DNA of 64,000 nt from Nocardia takedensis NBRC 100417 (GTDB lineage: Bacteria > Actinomycetota > Actinomycetes > Mycobacteriales > Mycobacteriaceae): contig NZ_BAGG01000266.1 in the NCBI RefSeq assembly GCF_000308695.1, positions 62,001 to 126,000 on the forward strand, in the 5' to 3' direction. The notes under the pieces were generated by a model. The model saw only the letters and a list, made by a program, of their open reading frames with translations. It did no database searches and had not been told where the DNA came from. The position numbers and the translations under genes were made by a program. This document shows positions 9,314 through 18,075 of this stretch, piece by piece (the stretch's first letter is position 1; each line of letters opens with the position of its first letter).

Positions 9314-10362
9314 GCGCGACGATCAGCCGCCGCGCCGCGCTGGTAGTGGCTCACGACTACGACGACTTCCCCGTCGGGTCAGGGCAACTCGACCTGCGCG
9401 GGGACAACTCGCCACCGCTTCTGACCCGCACCGATCTGCCGTGCACGCTCACCCCCGGGGCGGTGGCCTCCTACGGGGAGATCGCCGGTGACGGGCGGCT
9501 GCGCGCGGTGCTGGCCGCGTTGTTCGGTGTCCGCGCCGAGCAGGTGCTGATCACCGCCGGCGGCAGTGAGGCGTTGCTGTTGGCGCTGACCTGTATCGCC
9601 GACCACGGCGAGAGCGTGTGCCTGCCACGTCCGGCGTTTCCGGGGTTCGAGGAACTGGCCGGGCTGCTCGGGCTGCACGTCATCGGATACGACGTCCCCG
9701 GCACGGTCCCACGCCGCGGCCGCGTGCCGGTGTTGGTGTGCACCCCGCACAACCCGACCGGACTCATCTACAGCCCCGAGGACACCGGTGACGGGGACGG
9801 TTGGGTGGTGTGGGACCTGTCCCACAGCACCCTCGTCGACGGCAGCGCGGCCGAATTCGGGGCGCGGCTGGGCGCTCAAGACGTCGTGGTGTTCAGCCTG
9901 TCGAAGCTGCTGCGGCTGCCCGGCGCCCGGATCGGGTGCCTGATCGCGCGCGATGACGATCTGCTCACCGCCGCGGCCGCCGCGAAGACCCACCTGTCGA
10001 TGTCGACCAACCGGCCCGCCCAGGACCTCGCCCTGCACGTACTCCGAGACCCGCTGCTGCCCAACGAATTACGGTTGCGCACCGCCCATTTCGCGGAGAT
10101 GCGCGAGCTGATCCTCGACGCGGTCGCGGAGTCGTCGGCGCTGACGGCAGTGCCGGCGGTGGCGGGCACCCACGTGTTCGTGGGCACCGTCGACCGCGGC
10201 GACGCCTGGCAGAGGCTGCGCGCCGCCGGAGTGGTCGGCATCCCGGGGACGGTGTTCAAGACCTCCGATTCCTGGGTGCGGTTGTGTGTCGCCCAGCAGC
10301 ACGGGGTCATCGACGCCGCCGCGACCCGACTGCGCTCCCTGCGCTCGGCGCGAACGCGATGA
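9310..10362 (+). CDS. second PLP-dependent aminotransferase
   Basis: This 350-residue fold-type I enzyme is closest in form to histidinol-phosphate-aminotransferase-like or threonine-decarboxylase-like proteins. Visible motifs are ITAGGSEAL near 81-89, TPHNPTG near 145-151, WDLSHS near 168-173, and the PLP lysine K199 in FSLSKLLRLPGARIG. It starts at an ATG overlapping the preceding stop (ATGA) and is the last gene of the four-gene operon. It ends 17 nt before the convergent AlkD-like gene. The reaction could be transamination or decarboxylation. Confidence 0.85.
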   Translation: MSATISRRAALVVAHDYDDFPVGSGQLDLRGDNSPPLLTRTDLPCTLTPGAVASYGEIAGDGRLRAVLAALFGVRAEQVLITAGGSEALLLALTCIADHGESVCLPRPAFPGFEELAGLLGLHVIGYDVPGTVPRRGRVPVLVCTPHNPTGLIYSPEDTGDGDGWVVWDLSHSTLVDGSAAEFGARLGAQDVVVFSLSKLLRLPGARIGCLIARDDDLLTAAAAAKTHLSMSTNRPAQDLALHVLRDPLLPNELRLRTAHFAEMRELILDAVAESSALTAVPAVAGTHVFVGTVDRGDAWQRLRAAGVVGIPGTVFKTSDSWVRLCVAQQHGVIDAAATRLRSLRSARTR

Positions 10363-10379
10363 CCGCGCGCCGACTGCCC

Positions 10380-11069
10380 TCAGACCAGGGCGGCGTCCAG
10401 CAGACGCGCCACGGACTTGGGTTCCTCACCTGCCAGCAGCTCGCGGAACTGTCGGGCGGCGTCGGGGCGGGCTTTGATGGCCTGGTTGATCAGCCACAGG
10501 CACGCCTTGCGCAGCGGCGGGCGCGGATCTCGCATCAGTTCCGCGAGCGCGGGCACCTCGCCGGGGGACAGCCCGGCTTTGACCGGGCCGATCAACGCCA
10601 CGACGTACAGACGGCGCTGCCACACCGACTCCGACCCGGACAACATCGCCGCCAGATCGTCCACCAGCGCGGGGTCAGCGAGCAGCGACGCGCCGACCAC
10701 CGGGCCGAGTTCGTCGACCGAGAGCCAGTTGTCCAAGCTCTTCGCCCACCGCTCGATCGCCGTGGCGGGCATCGTAGTTCCGGTCAGACGCAACATCATC
10801 GCCGCCGCCAGTTCGGCTTCGTGGACCCGCCCGTGCCACAACGCCTCGGACGCACCGAACACCACCGCACCGCCGTCATCGAGGTCCGCAGACTTCAAGG
10901 CGGCCTTCACCGCGCCGCGCAACAGCGGGATCCGCACGCCCAGTACAGGTTTGCCCGGATGACGGGCCGCGACCGTACCGGGCACGTAGTCAGGGTCGGC
11001 ATGGCCGGCCAGCCCGGTCACGACGGCGGTCACCAGCGATTCGACGCGTGTATCGGTCACAGCGTGCAT
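10380..11069 (-). CDS. AlkD-like DNA alkylation repair protein
   Basis: This 229-residue all-helical protein matches the AlkD/HEAT-repeat DNA glycosylase family, which excises bulky or cationic alkylated bases without flipping them. The family pair Trp-x3-Asp is present as W115 and D119 (DNWLSVDELG), and an arginine-bearing helix (WQRRLYVV) follows at about 150. It is the only minus-strand gene inside the plus-strand biosynthetic block, converging with the aminotransferase and divergent from the ATP-grasp gene (48 nt apart). AlkD homologues such as YtkR2 give self-resistance in clusters for DNA-alkylating antibiotics. A resistance role here is inferred from position only. Confidence 0.82.
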   Translation of the reverse strand: MHAVTDTRVESLVTAVVTGLAGHADPDYVPGTVAARHPGKPVLGVRIPLLRGAVKAALKSADLDDGGAVVFGASEALWHGRVHEAELAAAMMLRLTGTTMPATAIERWAKSLDNWLSVDELGPVVGASLLADPALVDDLAAMLSGSESVWQRRLYVVALIGPVKAGLSPGEVPALAELMRDPRPPLRKACLWLINQAIKARPDAARQFRELLAGEEPKSVARLLDAALV

Positions 11070-11117
11070 CGGCCCAGCCTACGACCCCACCTCCACACCG
11101 ATCGGCAGGAAATCACC

Positions 11118-12413
11118 ATGGCAGCAACCGCGGTCGACATGACCGCTCCGCGCCCGCACTCCAGCGGCCAGGTCTACGCCGTCTACGGGCACCTGGACCC
11201 AACCGTGCTCACCCTCGACGAAGCGTTCGCGCGGGGACTGAGCTGGCACCAGATCCCCACCGACGCGCTGATGGCCCTCGACACGGGCCACCCCACGCTG
11301 GTGCGGGCCGCCATGCAACGGCTCGACCGCCACGACGAGCCGTTGATCGGCGCGGTCGGGTTCGACGACTGGTGCAACACCGCGCTGTCGGTCCTGAACC
11401 CGGACTGGGCGCTCGCGCCCGCCCGCACGCTGGTCACCGACAAACCCAGCCTCTACGCGCGGCTACGCGAGCACGAGGCGCAGGTCGCACAGTCCCTCGT
11501 CGGTGCGGTGTCGACGGTGTTCCTGCGCGAGGCGATCGACGCGCTGGGACCGCGCCCGATTCTCAAACCCGCCACCGGCGCCGGGTCGCGCGGGGTCTAC
11601 CGCTACCGCGACGACCTCGACCTCGACGCCAACCTCGCGCTCTACCAGCAGATTTTGCGCCACGGCCACATCGACTCCCGCACCCCGATCATCGCCGCCG
11701 CCTACCTCGGCGACGACGACGCCGCCCGCGAGATCAGCGTCGACCTCGTCATCCACGACCACGCGATGCGGGCGGCGACCGTCCACGAGAAGCGCACCGC
11801 CACCGCGGTACACCCCTTCGTCGACAACCTCATGATCTCCCCACCGACTGACCACGTGATCACGGCCGCGCTCGACCAACTGCCGATGGTGCTGTCCCGG
11901 ACCGCGGCCGCGATCGACGTGCCCGCCGGGGTCCTGCACATCGAATTGCGCCTGCACCACGGGCGTTGGCATGTCCTCGACGTCGGTGTGCGCCCCGGCA
12001 TGGGCCTGGTCGCCCACTCCGCGCACGCGCGCACCGGCATCGACCCCCGACTGGCGCACCTGGCCGCCAGCATCGGCACCCGCCTCGACCCGACCGCGCT
12101 GCGCTCCGCTCAGGGTGCGCACGCGGCGACCGCGATCATGTGCTGCTACGTCGCCGACCCGCACCGTCGGCGAGTTCGGCTCGACCGCTACAGCGAACTC
12201 GCCACCCGCCTGCGCGAAGCCGAGGCGGTGATCGGCTGGCATCTCAACGTCGCCGAGGTCACCGACCCGATGTATCGACCCGACGCCGGGCTGTCGGTCG
12301 GACTCGGCGCGCCCGACACCGCGACCGCGCTCACCCGGCTACGGTCACTGCTCGACCCCTACCAGCTCACCACCGACACCGACAGCACAACCGAAAGTGT
12401 TGTCGCACAATGA
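11118..12413 (+). CDS. ATP-grasp ligase
   Basis: This 431-residue protein has an ATP-grasp fold. The nucleotide-binding lysine and glycine-rich loop is PILKPATGAGSRGVYR near 153-168, and metal/ATP-binding acidic strands occur further on (for example GVLHIELRL). Such ligases join a carboxylate, via acyl-phosphate, to an amine. The first 60 residues resemble a substrate-recognition pre-ATP-grasp segment. The ATG at 11118 is chosen because AGGA lies about 8 nt upstream and the upstream frame is in the AlkD region. It leads a small operon with the VOC protein and antiporter, and may ligate the amino acid made by the preceding operon. Confidence 0.83.
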   Translation: MAATAVDMTAPRPHSSGQVYAVYGHLDPTVLTLDEAFARGLSWHQIPTDALMALDTGHPTLVRAAMQRLDRHDEPLIGAVGFDDWCNTALSVLNPDWALAPARTLVTDKPSLYARLREHEAQVAQSLVGAVSTVFLREAIDALGPRPILKPATGAGSRGVYRYRDDLDLDANLALYQQILRHGHIDSRTPIIAAAYLGDDDAAREISVDLVIHDHAMRAATVHEKRTATAVHPFVDNLMISPPTDHVITAALDQLPMVLSRTAAAIDVPAGVLHIELRLHHGRWHVLDVGVRPGMGLVAHSAHARTGIDPRLAHLAASIGTRLDPTALRSAQGAHAATAIMCCYVADPHRRRVRLDRYSELATRLREAEAVIGWHLNVAEVTDPMYRPDAGLSVGLGAPDTATALTRLRSLLDPYQLTTDTDSTTESVVAQ

Positions 12414-12423
12414 AAGGAACCCC

Positions 12424-12828
12424 TTGCCCGTCAAGCTGCACCATCTCGCTCTCACCACCGCCGACCAGGCCAAGAGCGGACCCTACTACGACACGGTCCT
12501 GGCCCTGCTCGGCTACCGGCCCGGCCACACCAGCGACCGACTGCGGACCTGGGGCGGGCCCGGCCCGGAGATCCTGCTCTACACAGTCGAAGGCGACGAC
12601 GACCGCCCACACACCCACGGCAGGCCCGGCTGGCAACACGGCTGCTTCCAGGTCGAGGACCGCGACACCGTCGACGCCGTGCACACCGCGGTCGTCGAGG
12701 GCGGCTGGACCGTCGTGCATCCCCCTCGCGAATATCCCGAATACGCCGACGGCTACCACGCGGTGTTCGTCGAGGACCCCGACGGCATCCGCTGGGAGAT
12801 CGCCCACATCCCCAACCCCATCGCCTGA
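12424..12828 (+). CDS. VOC family (glyoxalase/bleomycin-resistance) protein
   Basis: This 134-residue protein has a vicinal-oxygen-chelate fold: an N-terminal HHLALTTAD strand, a central HGCFQVEDRDTVDAVH segment and the C-terminal FVEDPDGIRWEI strand typical of the family. Histidines and glutamates for a metal site are present. A TTG start at 12424 is chosen because AAAGGA precedes it by a few bases. It could be a metal-dependent isomerase, dioxygenase or lyase, or a binding protein that sequesters the product. It lies 10 nt after the ATP-grasp gene. Confidence 0.8.
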   Translation: MPVKLHHLALTTADQAKSGPYYDTVLALLGYRPGHTSDRLRTWGGPGPEILLYTVEGDDDRPHTHGRPGWQHGCFQVEDRDTVDAVHTAVVEGGWTVVHPPREYPEYADGYHAVFVEDPDGIRWEIAHIPNPIA

Positions 12829-12866
12829 CCCCACCGCCCGGACCGACGCGACCACGGGACGCCGCG

Positions 12867-14114
12867 ATGGCCGGTAGCGCGCTCGTCACGGTTCTGGTCG
12901 ACCTGGTGCTGATCCTCGCCGCCGCCAAAGCCCTCGGGTGGGCGGCCACAAAGCTCGGGCAGCCTGCGGTGATCGGTGAGATCACCGCAGGAATTCTCGC
13001 CGGGCCCACCGTTTTGGGCACGCACCTGTCCCAGACCCTGTTCCCGCCGGAAACGCGCCCGACGTTGGCGGTACTGGCCAACATCGGGATTGCGGCGTTC
13101 ATGTTCCTCGGCGGACTCGAACTCGACCTCCCGAGCCTGCGGCGTCGTCGCGGCGCGATCGGCGCGGTCTCCCTGGCCGCCTACATGGTCCCGTTCGCCC
13201 TGGGCTGTGTCGTCGGGTTGGTCGTACTCGAGCGCCACCAAGCCGACGACCGGCTCAGTTTCGCGCTGTTCCTCGGCTGCGCGTTGGCGGTCACCGCGTT
13301 TCCGGTGCTGGCTCGCATCTTGCACGACACCCGCCTCATCCACACCGGCATCGGCCAGTTCAGCCTCGCGTGCGCCGCGCTGGTCGACTTGCTGGCCTGG
13401 GCCGCGCTCGCGGTCGTGCTCGCCCTGTCCGCCCCAGGCGGCAGCCACTGGCGGTGGGCGCTGGTTTTGCCTGCGGCGGCGATCACGTGGTGGGTCACCC
13501 GTCCGCTGATCGCCCGGATCGCCGAACGCGCCGAGGGCACGCAGACGGTGATCACCCTCGGTGTCGGGGGCGCGCTGCTCTACGGCGCGCTCACCGAATG
13601 GATCGGCCTGCACCTGATCTTCGGCGCTTTCCTCTTCGGCCTGATCTTCCCGCGCGCCTACCGGCCCACCGCCGAGACCGGAGCCCGGGTCCTCAGCACT
13701 CTGCTGATGCCGGGGTTCTTCGTCGTCGCCGGACTCGCGGTCGACCTGTCCAGCACTGACCGCACCGGCATCATCGAACTCGTCCTCATCGTGGCCGCGG
13801 CAGTTGGCGGCAAACTCGGCGGCGCCTACCTTGCCGCGCGTGTCGGCGGGTTGGACTCCGCGACCGCGTCCGTGGTCGCGGTCCTGCTCAACACCCGCGG
13901 TCTCACCGAACTGGTCATCCTCCACATCGGCTACACCCTCGGACTTCTCGACACCGGCCTGTACTCGATGCTCGTGGTCATGGCCCTGCTCACCACCGCC
14001 ATGACCGCACCCACACTGAGGCTGCTGGACCGGCGCAACCATCACCGGGGCGACAACGAGACGACATCGGCCCGCGCCGGTGCGCCCGCCAGCGACCCTG
14101 TCACGAGACAATGA
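12867..14114 (+). CDS. CPA2-family cation:proton antiporter
   Basis: This protein of about 415 residues has about 11-12 hydrophobic segments and matches the Na+/H+ exchanger (KefB/NhaA-like CPA2) family. Typical features are PAVIGEITAGILAGP near the first helices, a FLGGLELDL motif, and LNTRGLTELVIL near the C-terminus. It acts in the cytoplasmic membrane. Antiporters of this type occur in antibiotic clusters as export or ion-homeostasis components. The last 30 residues are polar and cytosolic. It lies in the ATP-grasp operon and its stop overlaps an ATG at 14111. Confidence 0.87.
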   Translation: MAGSALVTVLVDLVLILAAAKALGWAATKLGQPAVIGEITAGILAGPTVLGTHLSQTLFPPETRPTLAVLANIGIAAFMFLGGLELDLPSLRRRRGAIGAVSLAAYMVPFALGCVVGLVVLERHQADDRLSFALFLGCALAVTAFPVLARILHDTRLIHTGIGQFSLACAALVDLLAWAALAVVLALSAPGGSHWRWALVLPAAAITWWVTRPLIARIAERAEGTQTVITLGVGGALLYGALTEWIGLHLIFGAFLFGLIFPRAYRPTAETGARVLSTLLMPGFFVVAGLAVDLSSTDRTGIIELVLIVAAAVGGKLGGAYLAARVGGLDSATASVVAVLLNTRGLTELVILHIGYTLGLLDTGLYSMLVVMALLTTAMTAPTLRLLDRRNHHRGDNETTSARAGAPASDPVTRQ

Positions 14115-14166
14115 CCGAACACCGCCACGCAGGTCGACGGTCCGATACGAAGCATCGAGTACCCGA

Positions 14167-14337
14167 GTGTTCGCCACAGCCGAGAAACGCCGCAGCACTC
14201 ATAATCGAATTCGGAAGTGGGACATCGATGGACAGTCCGAGCGGTCATGTGGTGAGCGGGGCAAGAAGCACCTCGCGCTGGCGCCGGGGAGCACGGCCGA
14301 CGTATTCGGGGCCGCCTGGATCGGAGGTGAGTGCTGA
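14167..14337 (+). CDS. possible small protein (56 aa)
   Basis: A short frame from GTG 14167 ends at a TGA whose last base is the A of the next gene's ATG (TGATG at 14335-14339). Its C-terminal half shows G/C-rich third positions, and the peptide ends in FGAAWIGGEC. A competing frame starts at ATG 14111 inside the antiporter stop and runs to 14353, but its third positions are less biased. No family is recognised. It may be a leader or precursor peptide, or only a coupling region. Confidence 0.3.
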   Translation: MFATAEKRRSTHNRIRKWDIDGQSERSCGERGKKHLALAPGSTADVFGAAWIGGEC

Positions 14338-14873
14338 TGTGTCTGATCTGTGATGACGAACACTGCCTGACCCGGTTCCGGGCGACACCGCGGCGCAAGC
14401 AGTCACGAATTCTGGGTACCTGGGATGAGGACGGTGACGCCTCGACCCTGTCGGATCACCTCGAGAGCATGGATACCACCGATGTCGAACCCGCTGAACT
14501 CGACGACGCGGCTTGGTTTGTGGGATACGACAGACTGCGCTCCAAGCCCGCCCCGCCGATCCGGTGGCGGATCGCGGGACCGCTCGAATTCCCCGAGTAC
14601 TGCTTCGGTGATCGACCCGGTGTCGTGGTCGGGCCCATCCGCACCGCGTGGGAGCTCGCGGCGTTCGCGGAACGATTGATGACCGGACATGAATGCGACG
14701 ACGGCGGCACCATCGCTGAATGCCTGACCGGCGCGGTACCGCTACGACAGGAACAGCACTGCTGGTTCCTGCCCAACCTGCGGGTGCTGGCACCCACACC
14801 GCACGACGCCACCGACGAGGGCGCGGTGCGGGTGGTCGAATACCTTCCAACGCCCCCACCGCCCCGGCTGTGA
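14337..14873 (+). CDS. hypothetical protein with N-terminal cysteines
   Basis: This 178-residue protein is of unknown family. It begins MCLICDDEHC, with three cysteines in ten residues that could bind metal. The rest is acidic with several tryptophans and no membrane segment. GGAGG lies about 10 nt before the ATG at 14337; GTG 14331 is a weaker alternative. It is in line with the ATP-grasp/antiporter genes, and its stop overlaps the GTG of the GNAT remnant. No function is proposed. Confidence 0.65.
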   Translation: MCLICDDEHCLTRFRATPRRKQSRILGTWDEDGDASTLSDHLESMDTTDVEPAELDDAAWFVGYDRLRSKPAPPIRWRIAGPLEFPEYCFGDRPGVVVGPIRTAWELAAFAERLMTGHECDDGGTIAECLTGAVPLRQEQHCWFLPNLRVLAPTPHDATDEGAVRVVEYLPTPPPPRL

Positions 14874-15109
14874 CCGACATGCCTGACGCGGCCTCGAGCG
14901 ACGAACAGCCTCCGGTCGGGGGATCGAGCATCGCGGTGCTGGACCGGGTGGTGACGGTGGAGGAGTATCGAGCGCTGGGGACCGCAGTGGGCAGGTGCCG
15001 CCCGGGAGCGGTGCGAGGCCGCGTTGCGGGCGTCGCTGGCCGGGGGCACCGTGCGGTCACAGGGGGATCCGGTCGCGATGGCCCGACAAATTGGCGACCG
15101 CGCTCTTAG
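14870..15109 (+). pseudogene. GNAT acetyltransferase remnant
   Basis: The frame from GTG 14870 encodes a typical GNAT N-terminus (VLDRVVTVEEYRALGTAVG). Reading then continues in another frame as RCEAALRASLAGGTVRSQ and DPVAMARQIGD, which are the next GNAT strands. The two halves are separated by a frameshift near 14990, and the acetyl-CoA-binding half is missing. The remnant runs straight into the 3' end of the convergent RibD-like gene, so it is a truncated, frameshifted relic. Confidence 0.7.
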
Positions 15110-15816
15110 CTGTCCTCGAAGTCGATTTTCGGGAAGTAGCGCAACAGTGCAACATCACCGATCTGGGACACCTCGACGAGATGCATCCGTCTCCGGGAGC
15201 CGCCGGGGAACTGCGCGGGATTGACGAACCGTGGGGCGTCCTCCTGGCCGATGAGCAGCGGGGCGACGGCGAGGTGGAGTTCATCGGCCAGTCCGGCGGC
15301 GAGTATGGCGGTGTGGATGCTGGTGCCACCCTCGATCATCAGCCGGTCGATACCGCGACAACCGAGGTCGTCGAGAAGAACACCAAAATCGACTGCTGTG
15401 CCCAGTGATACGACTACAGCGAGATCTCCCAAGCGATCCCGCAGGTTGTCGGCACCGGTGTCGGTCGTGTAAACGATCGGTATTCGTTCCTCGACGCCGT
15501 AATGCCAGAAACGGGCCTCGGGGTCCAAGTCGCCGGAACCAGTGACGACGATTTTCTGGAGGTGTGCTGGTTTACCGGCCGCGGCGCGAGCGGCGAGCCG
15601 TTCGGAGCTTTTGATGATCAGACGCGGGTTGTCGCGGCGCAATGTCTCCGCGCCGATCAGGATGGCGTCGCATTCGGTGCGCACGACTTCGACGCGGTCG
15701 AAATCGGCCTCATTGGATAGGTAGAGGCGTTCGGGGACGGTGTCGTCGATGTAACCGTCCACGCTGACTGCGACGGACAGGACTACATACGGTCGGGGCA
15801 ACTGGCTGCCTTCCAT
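15106..15816 (-). CDS. RibD C-terminal-type reductase
   Basis: This 236-residue protein has the dihydrofolate-reductase-like fold of the RibD C-terminal domain. Motifs include VAVSVDGYID near 16-25, ILIGAETLRRDNP near 52-64 and the LMIEGGTSIHT segment near 157-167 that binds NADPH. In riboflavin synthesis this domain reduces diaminohydroxypyrimidine ribosyl phosphate; free-standing copies reduce related substrates. The N-terminal deaminase domain of full RibD is absent. The gene overlaps the upstream regulator by 34 nt and is probably co-transcribed with it. Confidence 0.83.
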   Translation of the reverse strand: MEGSQLPRPYVVLSVAVSVDGYIDDTVPERLYLSNEADFDRVEVVRTECDAILIGAETLRRDNPRLIIKSSERLAARAAAGKPAHLQKIVVTGSGDLDPEARFWHYGVEERIPIVYTTDTGADNLRDRLGDLAVVVSLGTAVDFGVLLDDLGCRGIDRLMIEGGTSIHTAILAAGLADELHLAVAPLLIGQEDAPRFVNPAQFPGGSRRRMHLVEVSQIGDVALLRYFPKIDFEDS

Positions 15817-17264
15817 TGCTCGAACGCGGCGACGAAATCATGAACGCCAGTCTGGATGCTGGCGGGATCTATCATGCCCGCAAGGGTGATCACCCGTTCC
15901 ATGATGCGACCCGAACCGCTAGCGACGCCGATCTGAAGGGCTTGAGTGCCCAGTGCCGCAGCGGGCTCGATCTGCCCCGCAGCCATGTGCGCGACAGCTG
16001 AGCGCGCGAGATAGACCCCCCGGTCGCGCGGGTACCCGGACTGCATACGTGCGGTTGCGTCGTCGAACTGCGCGATGGCCGCAGGGTGGTCACCCAGGGT
16101 GGTGAGGCTGTGGGCCTGGCAAGCGTCGATGTAGGAGTGGTCCAGGAAGAAACCCCATGCTGGATCGGTGTCGGCCTGGCCGACAAGGGTGCGGGCGGTG
16201 TCATAGGCGCGGGCGCTGGCAGACGCGTCTGCCTCGAGCGCCAGAGCGTGCGCGTTGTAGGCCACGGCAGCAGCGGTGAACAGAGAGGCTCTCGGTGCAG
16301 CACGGCTGGCGGCAACGGCAAGTTCACCGCTACTAGCACCATCGCCCCGGTCCGAGGCTAGCTGGCTCATTCGCACCAGCGACAGCCCGATGTAATAGGT
16401 GTCTCCGAGCTGGTGCGACCACGTCAGAGCCTTCTCGGCCCAGTGTTGGGCCTCGGGGAACATGCGCTGATCCTGGTACTGCCATGCGGCTGTCTCGGCG
16501 TACATCGCCATCAGCCGTAGAATCCCGTTGGAGTCAACCACTTTCGCGTCTCGCAGAGCTTGCATTCGATCGAGCGCGCCGAGTACTTCAGGAAGAGTGC
16601 TGGCGGATCCGTAGATATTGTCCGACTCGATGATATTCATCCGTTTATCGCGGAAGAACTTGATGTGGTCGATCTCGCTGTGCACGAACACTGCGGCCAG
16701 CAACTTGCTGGATAACGCGGCTCCTGCTGCCATACCCAGTGCACCAGCTCCGGCCCCGGCGATGAAGGTCCGACGTGGCATGGACACCAGGATTACCTCT
16801 CCGGTGCTGGTGCGGGCCGGCATCAGAATGCGATCGGTGCCCGCACCTGATTCCAATAGTGAACCCAGCTGGTGGCCAGCACCTACCGAGATCTCGACGG
16901 AGCCTGGACGCTCTACCCGCGTTTGATGGATCTGTTCTGCGGTCGTCGCATCCGCCGTTGTACACGCCCGATCCAGGATTTGCTGCGTGCTCGGCGACAC
17001 CACCCCCTCAGCGTCGGCGAAGGCTTCGCTGGGCATGAGTTCAATGAATCGGGTGAGTTCGTCGTGTTCGAGTCGGGACAGGGATCGGTCCAGGGCTGCT
17101 TGGTTGACCGGCCGGGGTGTGGTGTCGGTGCCTTTGGCTTCCCAGACCGAGACGATGCGTGGGCTGACGCCCAGGTGCGCGGCGAAGTCGATCAGGCTCA
17201 TGCGGCGGGCTTCGCGGAGGGCGGCGACGTAGGCACCTGTCCACTGCCTCAGTGGCGACGTCAT
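15783..17264 (-). CDS. HTH/TPR-type regulator, paralogue A
   Basis: This 493-residue protein has an XRE-like helix-turn-helix at residues 10-60 (SLIDFAAHLGVSPRIVSVWE), a hydrophobic alanine/glycine segment near 168-195, and a long helical C-terminal half with TPR-like repeats. Actinomycetes carry many such regulators, which probably bind a small ligand through the TPR part. Its N-terminus is almost the same as that of the protein at 18072-19385, and the similarity holds at DNA level. It overlaps the RibD-like gene and probably controls it. Confidence 0.8.
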   Translation of the reverse strand: MTSPLRQWTGAYVAALREARRMSLIDFAAHLGVSPRIVSVWEAKGTDTTPRPVNQAALDRSLSRLEHDELTRFIELMPSEAFADAEGVVSPSTQQILDRACTTADATTAEQIHQTRVERPGSVEISVGAGHQLGSLLESGAGTDRILMPARTSTGEVILVSMPRRTFIAGAGAGALGMAAGAALSSKLLAAVFVHSEIDHIKFFRDKRMNIIESDNIYGSASTLPEVLGALDRMQALRDAKVVDSNGILRLMAMYAETAAWQYQDQRMFPEAQHWAEKALTWSHQLGDTYYIGLSLVRMSQLASDRGDGASSGELAVAASRAAPRASLFTAAAVAYNAHALALEADASASARAYDTARTLVGQADTDPAWGFFLDHSYIDACQAHSLTTLGDHPAAIAQFDDATARMQSGYPRDRGVYLARSAVAHMAAGQIEPAAALGTQALQIGVASGSGRIMERVITLAGMIDPASIQTGVHDFVAAFEQWKAASCPDRM

Positions 17265-17514
17265 GGTGGATTCGTCCCCTTTCCTTTCCAGCGCGCTGGG
17301 ATGTCAGCGTAGTCGCGCGTAGTGGTCTCATGAGCCCAAAACTGGTTGGACGGAACTGTTTCGTAGCACACGTGGGGATTTGCGGCGGGTGCTTGAGGTG
17401 TGGGCCCTGTGGCCTAGAACCATGCCTTTTCCGCCCTTTCGGATGAGCGACTTTCGCTCGACTCGACCATGCTCGTCGGGGAACGAGCTGATCGGTGTCG
17501 CGAGGGTAGCCGGA

Positions 17515-18075
17515 TCAGCTCACTCTGAGCGGCCGAGTCAGTACGTCCAGCGTTGGGGCGTCGTCCCAGGAGGGGGTCAGGGTGCCGATTCTCGTCCAGC
17601 CCCAGCGTCGATATTTTGCGTATGCCCGCTCGTTGTTGGGCTCCACGAGCAACGTTGCTCGTGACTCGTTGCGTGTCCGGAGTAGTTCGTCGTGGAGGCT
17701 GCGGGCATACCCTTGTCCGGTGTGCTCGGTGTAGACCATGATCTCCGAGAGCGCGAATGTGCGTGTCCCGTCTTCACGGGTGAATGTGGCGTGGTCTTCG
17801 GTTTCGTCGTCGAGGCGCAGTCCGTCCCACCATGCGGTTGTCGGGGTCAGCGGCCAGCCCCATGCTTGTCCGACTCCGTGACCGGAGAGGTAGGCGACTA
17901 CCAGGTCGAACTCGGGGTTGCGGGTGTATGCGTCGAATCGTTCGGCGAATGCTGTGGGGGAGTCGAAGGGGTCGCCGGAGGCGATCGCGTCGGTGTAGGA
18001 ACGGGTGAAGATCGCCATGATGGTGTCGCGGATTTCGCGGGCCTGGTCGTGGTTGTAGCGGCGGAACTCGATCAT
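17515..18075 (-). CDS. GNAT family acetyltransferase
   Basis: This 186-residue protein has the GNAT fold. The acetyl-CoA-binding region is recognisable as ALSEIMVYTEHTGQGYARSL near 117-136, followed by the C-terminal strand ATLLVEPNNERAYAKYRRWG. The substrate is unknown. The ATG at 18075 overlaps the stop of the HTH/TPR regulator upstream (ATGA), so the two are coupled. About 250 bp without a gene separate it from the next regulator on the same strand. Confidence 0.85.
   Translation of the reverse strand: MIEFRRYNHDQAREIRDTIMAIFTRSYTDAIASGDPFDSPTAFAERFDAYTRNPEFDLVVAYLSGHGVGQAWGWPLTPTTAWWDGLRLDDETEDHATFTREDGTRTFALSEIMVYTEHTGQGYARSLHDELLRTRNESRATLLVEPNNERAYAKYRRWGWTRIGTLTPSWDDAPTLDVLTRPLRVS

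Noticed and set aside
5706..14873. RiPP cluster headed by the radical SAM enzyme
   Set aside because: The radical SAM protein is HemN-like, without a SPASM or RRE domain, and no convincing precursor peptide is next to it.
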